Shown here piece after piece: positions 21,801 through 31,096 of a stretch of 64,000 nt of DNA. The first letter of the stretch is position 1, and each line of letters begins with the position of its first letter. The notes under the pieces were generated by a model. It saw only the letters and a list, made by a program, of their open reading frames with translations, was not told the DNA's origin and ran no database searches. The translations under genes were made by a program, and so were the position numbers. The stretch is taken from positions 248,001 to 312,000 of the forward strand of contig JAPFFF010000014.1 of assembly GCA_039105265.1 (NCBI GenBank). The letters are read 5' to 3'. Origin of the DNA: Tritrichomonas musculus. Lineage: Eukaryota > Parabasalia > Tritrichomonadida > Tritrichomonadidae.

Positions 21801-22104
21801 TGTGAAAAGAGCTGCTGAAATATTTCTGGAATTAGCTGACTCTGTTGGAAATGTTGATGCAATGAGAGAACTCGGATTGATCCATTTGAACAAATTATTG
21901 AAGCACTCAAGGCAAAAGATTGCTGCACGTTACTTAAAGAAAGCTGCTAAGAAAAATGATCCTGTTGCTCAATATAATTATGCTACGATGCTTGAAACTG
22001 GAAATGGAGTTCATGCAGATCTTGAAAAGGCTAAGGTTTATTATAAACTTGCTGCAGACCAAGGCAATAAAGAAGCTATAGCCAAGTTAGCCTCACTAAA
22101 ATAA
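18853..22104 (+). CDS. Kinase-pseudokinase protein with Sel1 repeats
   Basis: 1083 aa. Kinase 1 (about 15-290) has a Gly loop G-N-G-H-F-G, Lys51 in A-L-K-E-L, H-R-D-L-K-P-E-N at 148-155, D-F-G at 168-170 and A-P-E, so it should be active. Kinase 2 (about 355-630) keeps Lys382, but the catalytic loop is H-R-N-L-M-P-E-N (Asp480 replaced by Asn) and the metal motif is D-F-S (498-500), so it is probably a pseudokinase. From about 680 to the end run some eleven Sel1-like repeats (for example A-A-H-C-Y-R-D-A-A-K-A-G-D-P, L-L-Y-M-G-N-G-V), a solenoid scaffold. Kinase plus Sel1 is a typical trichomonad architecture; two tandem kinase domains look like internal duplication followed by loss of catalysis. 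Start at ATG 18853 (M-T-E-N-Y); the upstream TTG is not used. Confidence 0.93.
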   Translation: MTENYIDSEQVKAKVIDDISIFQRIKKLGNGHFGDVFLVEEEGKSKKYALKELKDVEMKDFDREVGILAVLDFPSVLGFRGFTFPKDGLAYIITEYIPNGDLSKIIKREFNPKTKAKISKEWTITKKLIVIYGIAKGMWYCHSNNVLHRDLKPENILLDAHYEPKIADFGLSKFANVDQILFHTTQVGTILYEAPEVMEGNQYDQKVDVYSFAIIVYFMFLGRAPFQNEKGYNTICNVTTGLRDDEPLAELPEMIRTIIEVCWDQEPDNRPTFEKIISIISDPSIFEDIEGFDAEQYTEYINRLENYVPGQDEESDESNLESINLNETYSSCSVPESNLESPSQKQLVVENEPDFEIVKEIGSGEFSKVFLVKDKSDEYTLKQIDNYNKKDFLIEMRSITQLDFPSVIGIKWFGFPYQDDTKPALICSRYIENGNLEQIIQKEINKEAPTEWDITSKMITLYGIAKGMEYCHENNVIHRNLMPENILLDSNYEPIIIDFSLEKFAKTIVRGFDNCLSLKVPFYTAPEKLADLDYNEKVDVYSFGVILYYLLTGKHPFEKSDIIKLLSQVGNGLRDKIPSEVPKEYKILIQECWDQSSGLRPSFKKVVEFLSDPKNYLNGIDVSRYEEYVNRLNNFVSQQKHENMETVMKEYMRRSPAEKFTDSEISEIMQSILYCDTDALLQQGKDFEEENKMKDAAHCYRDAAKAGDPRGQFNYGRLLYMGNGVKRSLLQSAYYFKLASQSAQDNSVANDSLLWLGKTYEEMAEYNKALNAYQQAMEKGSPNGRANYARILADESIPGVQHDKTKAQSLINESVANKDPLALCILGKLLMEGKNSFPKDEKKGIELIRESADLDCPEAQYELGMCLLNGIGVKQDYKAARNYLQKSSAKNNLDSFYALARIYKEGLGVKKDFSTAVLYLESAAQSGFIRAGYQAGLYYLDKGKYKSALKAFREASEYGDTDASYQFALLLKDGKGTRDKKPDVKRAAEIFLELADSVGNVDAMRELGLIHLNKLLKHSRQKIAARYLKKAAKKNDPVAQYNYATMLETGNGVHADLEKAKVYYKLAADQGNKEAIAKLASLK

Positions 22105-22330
22105 ATTGATATTTATCCTTTATATTTATAATTTTGATTAAAAAAAATATTATTTATTCAAAATGGTTCATTTTTTTAAAGGGAAGTGAAGTGAAATATA
22201 TTTGAAAATTTCAAGTTAAATGAGAGTATAACAAACATATAGATCTATATTTCAGAAATACAATGATTTCGAGAAGTGAATCATCCTTGTCAGATAGATA
22301 TTTTGAATCTCAATTCAAAATTTCCATGTT

Positions 22331-23597
22331 TTACAATTCTTGGTCTTCTGAATTTGTTTTGTTTGATGGTTCAATCAGCCAATCAAGTAAAATGTTAATG
22401 AATTTGTCTTTTAAAATCAAGAAAGGATGTCTAGCAAATAAACTGCTACTGTTTATATCTTTGCATTGGATATCAGTGCCATTCAATTTCCACTTTTCGC
22501 AAGCCATTTCAATTCCTTCAGACATAACAATGCCATCGCCATTTCTATAGATTACTTTTCCTTCATTTTCCCAATCTTTCAATTCAAGGCCAAATGGAGT
22601 TTTAATAGCGCTGTTATAGAGAATTTTAACAGGGACATCAAGTGAAGTAGGAAATGAAGAAATATAATGAATATTTTGTTTGGCAATTTTAAGTTGTTTT
22701 TCTGTTAATTTTGATTGTTTTATTAAAAATTTAAGAAGATTTTTGCCTTTTATTATTTCACCTTCTGGGGTCAAAAAAACCGTTGTGTTTTCAAATATTA
22801 TAAAATTTGGTATATGAACATGAAACGCGCCTAATGATCCAACCATTTCCTTAACCTGATCATTACGAATGAATTTGATAAAAGGAATTCTTTGTCGATA
22901 AAGAGAAATAAGAGACTCGCCAGAACCAGAAAATGAGGGAGCGCTCATAATGACAGAATCGATATATTTTTGTCGCCATTCTGGAGTGGTTATGTTTGTT
23001 AAAAATTTGTGAATAATGCATCCTCCGCATGAATGTGTTAAGAATTTTACTTTTTTGTGTGTTTTGTTGTATGCGATTTCAACAAGATTAGTTAGATTCT
23101 CCCAAAAAATAGGTGGTTGAGCAACTCCATACCTCCAGTCATATGGAGCGCCAAAAATATTTTCACCAACTGTATAATTCTTTTTTTTTAAAATCGAAAT
23201 AATTTTTTCATAATAAGTTGGTTGACTTTTGCCGAATATTCTATCACCAGTTCCCCTAATACCTTCAATTCCACCAAAATCAATTGGGGTAACAGTGATG
23301 TTTTTTTGGTCTGTAATTATTTGTTTTTTATCATCATAATCAAGAGTGAGCCAATTAATTAAACAGTTAATTTTCCCCTTGAGAAGCATTTTAGAAGAAA
23401 TCCAAAATGGAAAATATGTTTGATTTTGTGGGCATTTTGGTAAATTGTTTTGTGATGTTACTGAAACAGCTAAACGGGTTCGAAAAGCACCGGGAACTAA
23501 TATAATAGGATTCGGGTTAATAAAAAGTAAAGAGAATATTACTAGATTCAGCTGATCTTTTGGAGAAAAGAGTTTGAAAATAACGATCAACTTTCAT
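22331..23597 (-). CDS. LCAT-family phospholipase/acyltransferase, frameshift at the start
   Basis: Lecithin:cholesterol acyltransferase-like alpha/beta hydrolase of about 420 aa. Visible features: opening P-I-I-L-V-P-G, nucleophile elbow T-H-S-C-G-G (family A-H-S-M-G-G), Asp in N-G-D-G-I-V followed by C-x-x-W, and His in F-A-R-H-P-F-L near the end. The catalytic triad is thus present. Ahead of it lies a hydrophobic leader (L-N-L-V-I-F-S-L-L-F-I), a likely signal peptide or anchor. The only nearby ATG (23595-23597) is one base out of frame: it opens ATGAAAG, whereas the body frame needs ATG AAG TTG. One extra A in the A-run would explain this, so it is either a sequence error or a recent break. 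Several N-x-S/T sites fit a secretory route. It converges on the kinase gene, 226 bp away. Confidence 0.85.
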
Positions 23598-23781
23598 CTA
23601 TAATTTTGAAAAATTGTTTTCAATTAATTGAATAATAAAAACAATTTAGCACTATTATTGTTCCAAAACATAAACTAATTTCATTTCTTAAACAAAAAAA
23701 ATCATATAAAAAACTTGTTATGTTCCAAACTTTTCAAAGAACTTTGATAACGTTTTGAATTTTATTCAAAATATAACTTTT

Positions 23782-24387
23782 ATGATTGATGATAGTTTTG
23801 GGCCTTGGAGTTCTGTTCCAACTCCAAACAGATGGGATGAGTTTAAAATAGGAAACATGGAAAAATGGTATGATATAATCAGCTCATGCTTAAATATCAA
23901 CCCAGGTGAAGCAAATTCGATTATATCGCCAACTGCAGTAAAACTTGAGGTTTCCAGAGCAACTGCAAAATCGAAAGCAACGGCTGCTGCAAATATGAAG
24001 CAGGCATCGAAAATACCAAAAGCAAAAAGTCCAAATAAAAAGATAGCAAAGCAATCATCAACAAGTTCTCAAAATTCTCCTTCAAAAGAAAATAATTATG
24101 AATCAACTGTCGCAAATACTGTGAATAGTAATAATAACAATAATAATAATAATAATGATTCATCTCATTCATTTATTTCGGTTAAATACGAGCCAAGAGA
24201 TGAATTTGATACGCCAAAATCTTTTGAAAACTTTCTTTCCAATCCAAACTGCGAGCTTCAGCCGTGGCCTCAGAAATATATACCATTAGATGAAGTAATT
24301 GGCAAAGCAGTTAATCCACAAAAAATTCCAACTGTTCCCGATAAAGCAAATCGTGGAAGCAAACGAAAATACCAAAAGAAATATTAA
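23782..24387 (+). CDS. Small basic, Asn/Ser-rich protein, unknown
   Basis: 201 aa from ATG 23782 (M-I-D-D-S-F-G-P-W); the in-frame codons upstream begin with TTG and lack support. There is a short N-terminal acidic/aromatic segment, then Ala/Lys/Ser-rich sequence, an Asn run encoded by AAT/AAC repeats, and a C-terminal basic end K-R-K-Y-Q-K-K-Y that could serve as a nuclear localisation signal. Trp-Pro pieces (F-G-P-W-S-S-V-P, L-Q-P-W-P-Q-K-Y) resemble in style the Trp motifs of the 769-aa protein. No family is recognised. The gene is divergent from the LCAT gene with about 185 bp between the starts. Confidence 0.7.
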   Translation: MIDDSFGPWSSVPTPNRWDEFKIGNMEKWYDIISSCLNINPGEANSIISPTAVKLEVSRATAKSKATAAANMKQASKIPKAKSPNKKIAKQSSTSSQNSPSKENNYESTVANTVNSNNNNNNNNNDSSHSFISVKYEPRDEFDTPKSFENFLSNPNCELQPWPQKYIPLDEVIGKAVNPQKIPTVPDKANRGSKRKYQKKY

Positions 24388-24803
24388 TTATTGTTTGAAT
24401 AAATTTTATACATTTTCAATATGAATATAGAAAAATTTCAGTTTTTGATTGAATAATTCGCTTTTTGATATTCCTCAAAAAATAATTAAAAACATAAAAA
24501 AATCCAAAAATAAATATTAAAATTGTTATTTTAAAGCAAATTCAAATTCAGTGTGTTTGGTTGGTTAAATGGGTAAAAAAGATTAGACAAACGAGATGTT
24601 GTTAAATCAGATTGAAATGCTATTTCATTTTATTTCATGAAAAAATAGTAATTTTATCGGTTTAAAATTAAAAAAAGAAAATAATAAAATAAAAATATTT
24701 TTTAAATCATTTTTCATCTTATTTTTTTCACTATTCAAAAAATTGCACTTTACTATTTCTATCGTTTTGACTTTTTAAGAAAAATATTTATAAATTAGAA
24801 TTA
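24388..24803. other. Intergenic, no feature seen
   Basis: 416 bp A+T-rich spacer. ACTTTTTAAG lies about 35 bp before the next ATG, a weak match to the CTTTTTGA box seen upstream of other genes. Confidence 0.45.
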
Positions 24804-27800
24804 ATGCTGAAAAAGAAGAAATCTCAGAATGTTTTTTCTTCGTTTTTAACCGGTGGCGATATAGATGATCCGGATGAACTCAGAAAGGCATGGGAAGACG
24901 ATAATGTCGATCGATGGGAAGATGTTATTCATAAGTATGGAAATCCAGCCCGTATTATCAAAAGATCAAACGATAATGATGAAGCATCAGATGATGAAAA
25001 AGAAGAACAACAAATATCGATAACAAAACTTAATAATTCATATAAAGAAATCAAACCGCCGAGTGAAATTTTTGAAGAAAAGTCAAAAAGGCTTTTAAGA
25101 CAACGTGAATTTGATCCTCACCAATACATTGATGAAATTTTCAAGCACAAAAAGATTGAAGAAATTCATGGCGCAACTTTATATTTTCAAGGAGGAGGGG
25201 AATCAGAAGCTGAAATTCAAACTAAAATTGCAGATAACCTTCACAACTACGTTAAAGCATATGATGATATTTTAAAGACAGCAGAGCAATTCCAAAAGAA
25301 TTGTTTCCCTGGTAAGCAAGATGTAGATGAATTATATGAGGAAGTTACTTCGATTTTAGACAAAATGAACAAGTTTTTCAAAGATATTCGAGTTCAATCT
25401 GTCAAAGCGCAAAATGCTTCAGCACTTTACTCCAGGATTTCTACTTATTCATTTATTTTTACTTTACCTTCTGAAATTGATAATTATCGAACAAACTCAC
25501 AATTCGAAGAAATTGCAAGAGTTATGCAAAAAGCAAACAATTTCCCATACTTGAAAGATCTTCCTCTCTTTTCGGAAGCTTTATCAAATATCAAAAAGTC
25601 GTTAAGAAACGTTGAAGATTCACTTCAAACTAAACTTCAGCAAATGAATTATAAAACATTCAATAGGAATGATTGTAAGCTTCTTCTTGATATTACAAGT
25701 CAACATGAAGCAAATCCAATTATTAAAATGTTGCACTCAATCAACGAAAAAATAAGAAAGAAGTTAAATGATCAAAACTTTAATGATGCTTGTTCCGCAA
25801 TGGAAGAATCTCTTCCATTTTGGAAAGTTCTTTGCGATTTCTTTGAAGAATATTACAACCCAACAAATGAAAATCGAACTGCCGCCCAAATTAATCAATA
25901 TCAAGAATCGCAGACACAAATAAATGAACTTTTATTGAATTTGCTAAACGATTTCAATAAACAAGCTCGTGATATGCTTGATCAAATAAAGTCTAAGCCA
26001 CTTCCCCAAAATGTATTCTTTAATTCTGAACTCCATAATTCTGTAAGTCGAGTTTACGCAATTTGGTCACGAAATATTATGCCTTTCTCCAAGGCAACAG
26101 CTCTCGTCAATGACCTCATGAATGATCTCCAAAATTGGTATATTTCATTTTTGAAAGACCAATGTAATTCAATTCTGAATGGCCCAGAACCAGGCAATCG
26201 TTTATCCCGCTTTCTCGTCCAAATGCTTGGTGATAGCAACATTTTCTCAAAAGAAACATACAAATCAATCATTCTTGATCCAATCTATGATTACTACGAT
26301 AATATTCACGAAAATGCACTTGTTAATGATAGCGTTGACCTAGTTTCAGCAGTCACTACACTTGATCAACTCTCCAGAAAGAATATGGATAAAATTTTTG
26401 AACATTTCCAAACAAATGGTGAAGCTAGTTATACGCAATTTATTTCGGAAAGAGATTATGATACAGTTCATACAGTTGGTGATGAACTTTCTAATATGCT
26501 GAAAAGAAAGCTTCTTCGAAAAGTCACAAAAGAATTCAATTCAGCTATATATAACGGAATGTTTATGAAGAATATCGATTGGAATTCGCCCAATCTTCAA
26601 GTTCGACCAGATGGTTGGATTGTTTTTGTTTTGAATAGATGTATCCAATACAAATGCAATTGGGGACAGCTTTATGAAGAACTTTCTCAACCCATCATTG
26701 AATCAATTGTAGGAAGTCTTTTACATGCCATATGTTCACTTCATGTTCTTAGTTCTGCAGGAAGAGCTCGACTTGAATTAGATATAAGTGTCCTTCGTAC
26801 CATTTTTGGTTTTTATCCCGAGTCAACATGGAGATGCATTGATGACAGACTTCAATTTTTATGTATGACTGAATCACGTGAAATAAGAAGCCAAGTCATC
26901 AAAGCTCGTGAAGCATTTTTAAGCGAAATCCGTCTTCAAGTTTTCGCTCTTAATCCTGATTTTGGATATGAACTGAACCCGAAAGGAAAGGATCCAGATG
27001 CGCCACTTCCTTCATCAACTTCATATGCTCTTTATAGTTCAACTGTTCCATTACAAGGAGAAGAACAAGAACAAGAGCAAAGTGAAAGTACACAAACCAG
27101 AAAGATTCAGCAAAATATTAGTGCTCCTCTCATGCTTAATGCATCCACTTTTGCAAAATCCATTCAAGCTGCGGCAGATCGTAGATCAATGTCAGCAAGA
27201 ACTAGTAATGCGTCATCTCCCCGCGCTCAATATACTTCTGCTCTTCCAAATAAGGCTGAACCGGCCAAACCATCAACATTCCACCGAATTTCTGCTCCAG
27301 AACCACCATCAAAGAAAATTGATGATAAAGATGAGCATTCAGAAAGAACCGAAAAATCTGAGAGATCTGAAAGAACTGAAAAATCAGAAAGATCCGAAAA
27401 GACCGAAAAATCAGAAAGATCAGAAATATCCGAGAAATCTGAAAAGACTGAAAAGTCAGAGAGATCTGAAAAATCTGACAGATCTGAGAAAGAAGAAGGA
27501 GGAAAGAAGAAGAAAGATAAGAAAAAGAGGAAATCAAAGAAAATTGAAAAAGATGAAGAAGAAGAAAAAGAAGAGCCAAAGGTAGAAGTTAAGGAAAGAT
27601 CATCTGCTATCAAACAAGAAAATGCTTCTTCTGATAGCGAAGCAGAAGAGAAAGAAGCCAAGAAAGAAGAAGAAAAGTCCGAAAAATCAGAGAAAGAAGA
27701 GAAATCTGAGAAATCAGAAAAATCAGAGAAAGAAGAGAAATCTGAGAAATCAGAAAAATCAGAGAAAGAAGAGAAATCTGAGAAATCTGAAAAGTCAGAT

Positions 27801-28727
27801 GAAGAAAAAGAGAAAGAAGAAGTAAAGCCAAAGGAAGAAGAGAAATCCGAAAGTTCAGACAAAGAAGAAGTGAAGCCGAAAGAAGAAGAAAAGCCGAAAG
27901 AAGAAGATAAAGAAGAAGAGAAGAAGAAAGACAAAAAGAAGAAGAAGAAGCCAAAGAAAGACGAAGGAGCCGAAGAAAAAGACGAAAATGGAGACAAAGA
28001 AGGCGAAGAAAAGAAGAAGAAAGAACGAAAATCCTCAAAACTGAAGCGAAAATCGACCCAGCTGGACAATTCAGAAGCCGCTGAAGAGAAGAAGGAAGCC
28101 AGTGAAGCCGATGAAGGAGAAAAAGAAGACAAAAAGAAGAAGAAATCTTCCAAATCCAAGCGAAAATCAAGCACTGCTGAATCAGAAGGAGGAGCCGCTG
28201 AAGAGAATCCTGCAGAAGAAGTCAAAGAGAAGAAATCAAAGAGAAAGTCAAGCGCTGCTGAATCAGAAGGAGGAGAGTCGCCTTCATCAGAGAAGAAATT
28301 AAAGAGAAAGTCAAGCACTGTAGAAGTTGCTGAAGGCGAAGGTGACGCAACTGACAAGAAATCAAAGAGAAAATCTAAGAAAATCGAGAAAGCTGGCGAT
28401 GATGAAGAAAATAAAGAAGAAGGAACGCCTGAAAAGAAGCCAAAGAAGAAGAAACCAAAGAAGAAAGATGATGCTGATGATGATGATAATAAAAATGATG
28501 CAAATGAAGCTGCTGCCGAAAACAAAGATCAAGACGAGGAGAAGAAGAAGGCAAAGAAGAAGAAGAAAACAAAGGAGCCTGGTGATGATAAGGCAGATGC
28601 TGATGAAAAAGAAGGTGAAAAGAAGAAGAAAAAGAAAAAGACTACTAACGCTGATGATGATGAAAAGAAAGAAAAGAAGAAGAAGAAGAAGAAAACTCAA
28701 GAAGAGAAAAATGAAGACGATGATTAA
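24804..28727 (+). CDS. Exocyst Sec5 (EXOC2)-like protein with long Lys/Glu tail
   Basis: 1307 aa. Residues 1 to about 735 form an all-helical protein whose order (short charged N-terminus, F-D-P-H-Q-Y-I-D-E-I-F, a helix around N-L-H-N-Y-V-K-A-Y-D-D-I, then long helical rods) resembles the exocyst subunit Sec5, which tethers secretory vesicles to the plasma membrane. This is a pattern-level call; another CATCHR subunit is possible. From about 750 to the end comes low-complexity sequence: R-S-E-R-T-E-K-S-E repeats, then K-S-E-K-E-E, then K-K-K-K-P-K-K and R-K-S-S blocks. Three exact 36-bp repeats at 27690-27797 show recent internal expansion. Such a tail is not part of known Sec5 and could bind acidic or microtubule surfaces. 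The TAA stop is followed by A. Long antisense frames here are shadows. Confidence 0.65.
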   Translation: MLKKKKSQNVFSSFLTGGDIDDPDELRKAWEDDNVDRWEDVIHKYGNPARIIKRSNDNDEASDDEKEEQQISITKLNNSYKEIKPPSEIFEEKSKRLLRQREFDPHQYIDEIFKHKKIEEIHGATLYFQGGGESEAEIQTKIADNLHNYVKAYDDILKTAEQFQKNCFPGKQDVDELYEEVTSILDKMNKFFKDIRVQSVKAQNASALYSRISTYSFIFTLPSEIDNYRTNSQFEEIARVMQKANNFPYLKDLPLFSEALSNIKKSLRNVEDSLQTKLQQMNYKTFNRNDCKLLLDITSQHEANPIIKMLHSINEKIRKKLNDQNFNDACSAMEESLPFWKVLCDFFEEYYNPTNENRTAAQINQYQESQTQINELLLNLLNDFNKQARDMLDQIKSKPLPQNVFFNSELHNSVSRVYAIWSRNIMPFSKATALVNDLMNDLQNWYISFLKDQCNSILNGPEPGNRLSRFLVQMLGDSNIFSKETYKSIILDPIYDYYDNIHENALVNDSVDLVSAVTTLDQLSRKNMDKIFEHFQTNGEASYTQFISERDYDTVHTVGDELSNMLKRKLLRKVTKEFNSAIYNGMFMKNIDWNSPNLQVRPDGWIVFVLNRCIQYKCNWGQLYEELSQPIIESIVGSLLHAICSLHVLSSAGRARLELDISVLRTIFGFYPESTWRCIDDRLQFLCMTESREIRSQVIKAREAFLSEIRLQVFALNPDFGYELNPKGKDPDAPLPSSTSYALYSSTVPLQGEEQEQEQSESTQTRKIQQNISAPLMLNASTFAKSIQAAADRRSMSARTSNASSPRAQYTSALPNKAEPAKPSTFHRISAPEPPSKKIDDKDEHSERTEKSERSERTEKSERSEKTEKSERSEISEKSEKTEKSERSEKSDRSEKEEGGKKKKDKKKRKSKKIEKDEEEEKEEPKVEVKERSSAIKQENASSDSEAEEKEAKKEEEKSEKSEKEEKSEKSEKSEKEEKSEKSEKSEKEEKSEKSEKSDEEKEKEEVKPKEEEKSESSDKEEVKPKEEEKPKEEDKEEEKKKDKKKKKKPKKDEGAEEKDENGDKEGEEKKKKERKSSKLKRKSTQLDNSEAAEEKKEASEADEGEKEDKKKKKSSKSKRKSSTAESEGGAAEENPAEEVKEKKSKRKSSAAESEGGESPSSEKKLKRKSSTVEVAEGEGDATDKKSKRKSKKIEKAGDDEENKEEGTPEKKPKKKKPKKKDDADDDDNKNDANEAAAENKDQDEEKKKAKKKKKTKEPGDDKADADEKEGEKKKKKKKTTNADDDEKKEKKKKKKKTQEEKNEDDD

Positions 28728-29181
28728 AAAATTTATTTAGTTAATTTTCTATTATTTTTTTTTTATTTATTTATTTGTTGAGTTTTGGATCAAACCAAAA
28801 AATTGTTTTCCTGATTTGAAGGTTTTTCATGTTTTGGTATGAATTAAAGTTTAAATTTAATACTGAAATAGTTTTATATGTTTTCATGTAAATTAATCAA
28901 TATGATCAAATTCAATTATAATATAAAACAAAACCTTTCATTGAAAAAAGCAAAGCAAAAAACCATACGAAAGCCAAAATAATTAAAATTTCCTTCTCTT
29001 TTTACAACATTCAATTTTATGAGAACACATGTAATTATTTCAGTGTCTTATTCAAATTTGAATTTGTATTTATTCGTTTTTTTGGGGAATCGTATTTTTC
29101 TCCCCCACTTTTTGAATACTTTTTTATACTTTTTTTTATTCAATTTTTGCTAAATAATAATGCATAATTATATTGTTTAAA
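28728..29181. other. Intergenic 3' of the Sec5-like gene
   Basis: A+T-rich, with poly-T runs. No gene supported. It borders the GC-richer island listed next. Confidence 0.5.
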
Positions 29182-29263
29182 TAGCTTCCCGATTCATCCA
29201 GCAATTCAAGGAACCCGATTCGGCTTCGCGCAGCCCTGTGGTGATCACTGGTGCGTATATTCC
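29182..29263. ncRNA. Candidate structured RNA (GC-rich island)
   Basis: An island of about 80 bp, near 55% G+C, inside DNA of about 20% G+C. It contains a hairpin GGCT-TCGCGC-AGCC (29222-29235), the palindrome GTGATCAC (29241-29248) and a direct repeat CCCGATTC (29188 and 29214). No ORF fits. GC islands of this size in A+T-rich genomes are typically structured RNAs such as spliceosomal snRNAs, SRP RNA or snoRNAs, but I could not match it to a known class: no U6, U2 or U5 signature and no tRNA fold was found. The strand is undecided. Confidence 0.35.
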
Positions 29264-29355
29264 TGAAAAATTATGTAAAAATAAAAAAATTATATCAAAA
29301 AAAGCAAATAGTTATAATTTTGAGGTAAAATTTAAATTTATAGGATAGAATAGAC

Positions 29356-29769
29356 TTAACGTCCTTGAAGCTTCCTTAATGCAAGACTTAAATTAAAATC
29401 TGCTGCGATAAGTGCGTTTTCAGCTCTATCACGAGAAAATCCCATGATTATTAACTTCTGTAAATCGGAATTGAATGATGGTGGCCTTGGGGCGTTACGT
29501 TGGGCTTCTGTTGGTACTGGGTTTCCATTTGCAGGATAAACAGGTGGAGGATTTTGACGCTGTTCGTGTATTGGTTTTGCATCACATTCAGGTTCGGCTG
29601 GATCAATTTCATAAAGTGGAGGATTGACTGTATTTTGTTGATGAACAGGTTGATGAGTAACTGGGTCAATTATTCTTCCTTCGGAAGGATCAATAGGTCC
29701 TGCTTGTGGGCCAGCTTCTGGGCAAGTAGTTGCACCTTTTGGTGGTTGTCCTGGTGCATTGTGACTCAT
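29356..29769 (-). CDS. UBA-domain protein
   Basis: 137 aa from ATG 29769 (M-S-H-N-A-P-G-Q-P-P). Residues 1-95 are Pro/Gln/Asn-rich and disordered. The last 37 residues are a ubiquitin-associated domain: L-I-I-M-G-F-S-R-D-R-A-E-N-A-L, then N-L-S-L-A-L-R-K-L, with the M-G-F loop that contacts ubiquitin. An in-frame upstream ATG (29811) would add a hydrophobic stretch uncharacteristic of this protein, so the inner start is preferred. It probably binds ubiquitinated partners or acts as a small adaptor. It is isolated, with its own flanking spacers. Confidence 0.8.
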   Translation of the reverse strand: MSHNAPGQPPKGATTCPEAGPQAGPIDPSEGRIIDPVTHQPVHQQNTVNPPLYEIDPAEPECDAKPIHEQRQNPPPVYPANGNPVPTEAQRNAPRPPSFNSDLQKLIIMGFSRDRAENALIAADFNLSLALRKLQGR

Positions 29770-29811
29770 TTTACACGAAATAATGATATTAAAAACGAAG
29801 AATAAAATCAA

Positions 29812-31090
29812 TTCAAATAAAAATATTCAAGTTTGTAAAGCAATTGATTTTTGAGAGAAGTATCAAAACTGTGTTAAAAAATATGAAATTGAAGATAAAC
29901 TCGTTAATTAGTTGTAATTAAATAATATTTTTAGAAAATCTATTTAACATTTTTATTATAAAATTTAAAAATGTGCTTTAAATTAAATATGAAAGTTAAA
30001 ATAATAAGATATTCCTGTTTGATTTCAAAAGCTTTCAATTATTGAGATGATGAAATTTTCGATATTGGAATTATATATTATAAATTTTTAAAAATATAAA
30101 TCTCTCCATGAACAGGAATGTCCATGTTGGATGTGGATTCGGCCTGTATATAATTCAATTTTTTGAAAATAAAATCATTTTATGAGCATTTTGATGTCTA
30201 GATAGAAGCAGGCTTGTTATTTTGAGAATCGATATTAAAAAGTCATACTTTTTAATTCAGATATTCGATTATCAATTTAGAAATCTGATATCGAGATGAT
30301 TATCATTATATCAGATCTGAAATGTGATATGAAAATAATGGTAAAGAGATTTCAAATAGATTTATCTTTTTTTATAATTGATATTTATAATTTTAAAATA
30401 TTCAGAAATAAATAATATAATATATTGATGTTTATTCTAGGATTAAAAATGAAAAGCATATTTTTTAGGAAATATCTGATATCAAAAAGTTTAATTGAAA
30501 TTTCAGATATCAAGAGCTTAGAAGATAAATTTTTGATCTCTGAAATCTATCTCTGATATCAGTGTAAACGTTTACATGCCCTCAGTTCCAATAATATATA
30601 CAACTCCAAAGCAATGAGCAGGGCTCAATTAATATTCTAATCTGTTGAACACAAAATCATTAGTCCAACTGTTGATAGTATAATAAGAAGTTGAACAATT
30701 GATACTTTGAAACTAGGTCTTAAAACAAATCAACTGGATGACTTTGTTAAGTTTTATATAATAAATGGAATAGTGAAATATAGTGACGAATATTATATTG
30801 AAGATCATAATGATTATCTATTGGGTATATATTTTGCAATACATGAAATAATAGACTCTTGTTTTGTTTTTGCTTATCATTTATTTTTTAAAGTTGATTT
30901 GTTATTAATTAATTGTGAAAAGAAGAATTTTCTGAAATTTTTATCAATTTTTATATAAGAGAGTTGTCATATGTGGTTATTTCGTTTTTGCAAATCAGTT
31001 TTCTCTTAAATTTTTTTCGATTTTACATTATTTGTATAAGAAAAAAAAATGAAATTATATTCATTTTTTTCTCTAAAATAGAGTTGTTAT
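29812..31090. other. Long A+T-rich intergenic region with GATATC-rich patch
   Basis: About 1.3 kb with no credible gene; the frame at 30707 starts with TTG and has random composition. Between about 30240 and 30570 the words TCTGATATC and TTCAGATATC recur in both orientations, suggesting an eroded inverted-repeat element, but clear ends were not found. Confidence 0.4.
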
Positions 31091-31096
31091 CGGAAG

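Noticed and set aside
27202-28700. Long antisense and alternate frames (up to 432 codons) rich in Ser/Phe/Leu or Lys/Arg
   Set aside because: Shadows of the GAA/AAG-rich tail of the Sec5-like gene, which removes stops on the opposite strand.
29182-29263. tRNA, 5S rRNA or U6 snRNA
   Set aside because: No cloverleaf can be drawn, and the diagnostic 5S and U6 sequence blocks are absent, so only an unclassified RNA candidate is kept.
30707-30958. 83-codon plus-strand frame
   Set aside because: Begins with TTG and shows the Ile/Phe/Asn/Lys composition expected from random A+T-rich DNA; no ATG in a useful position.
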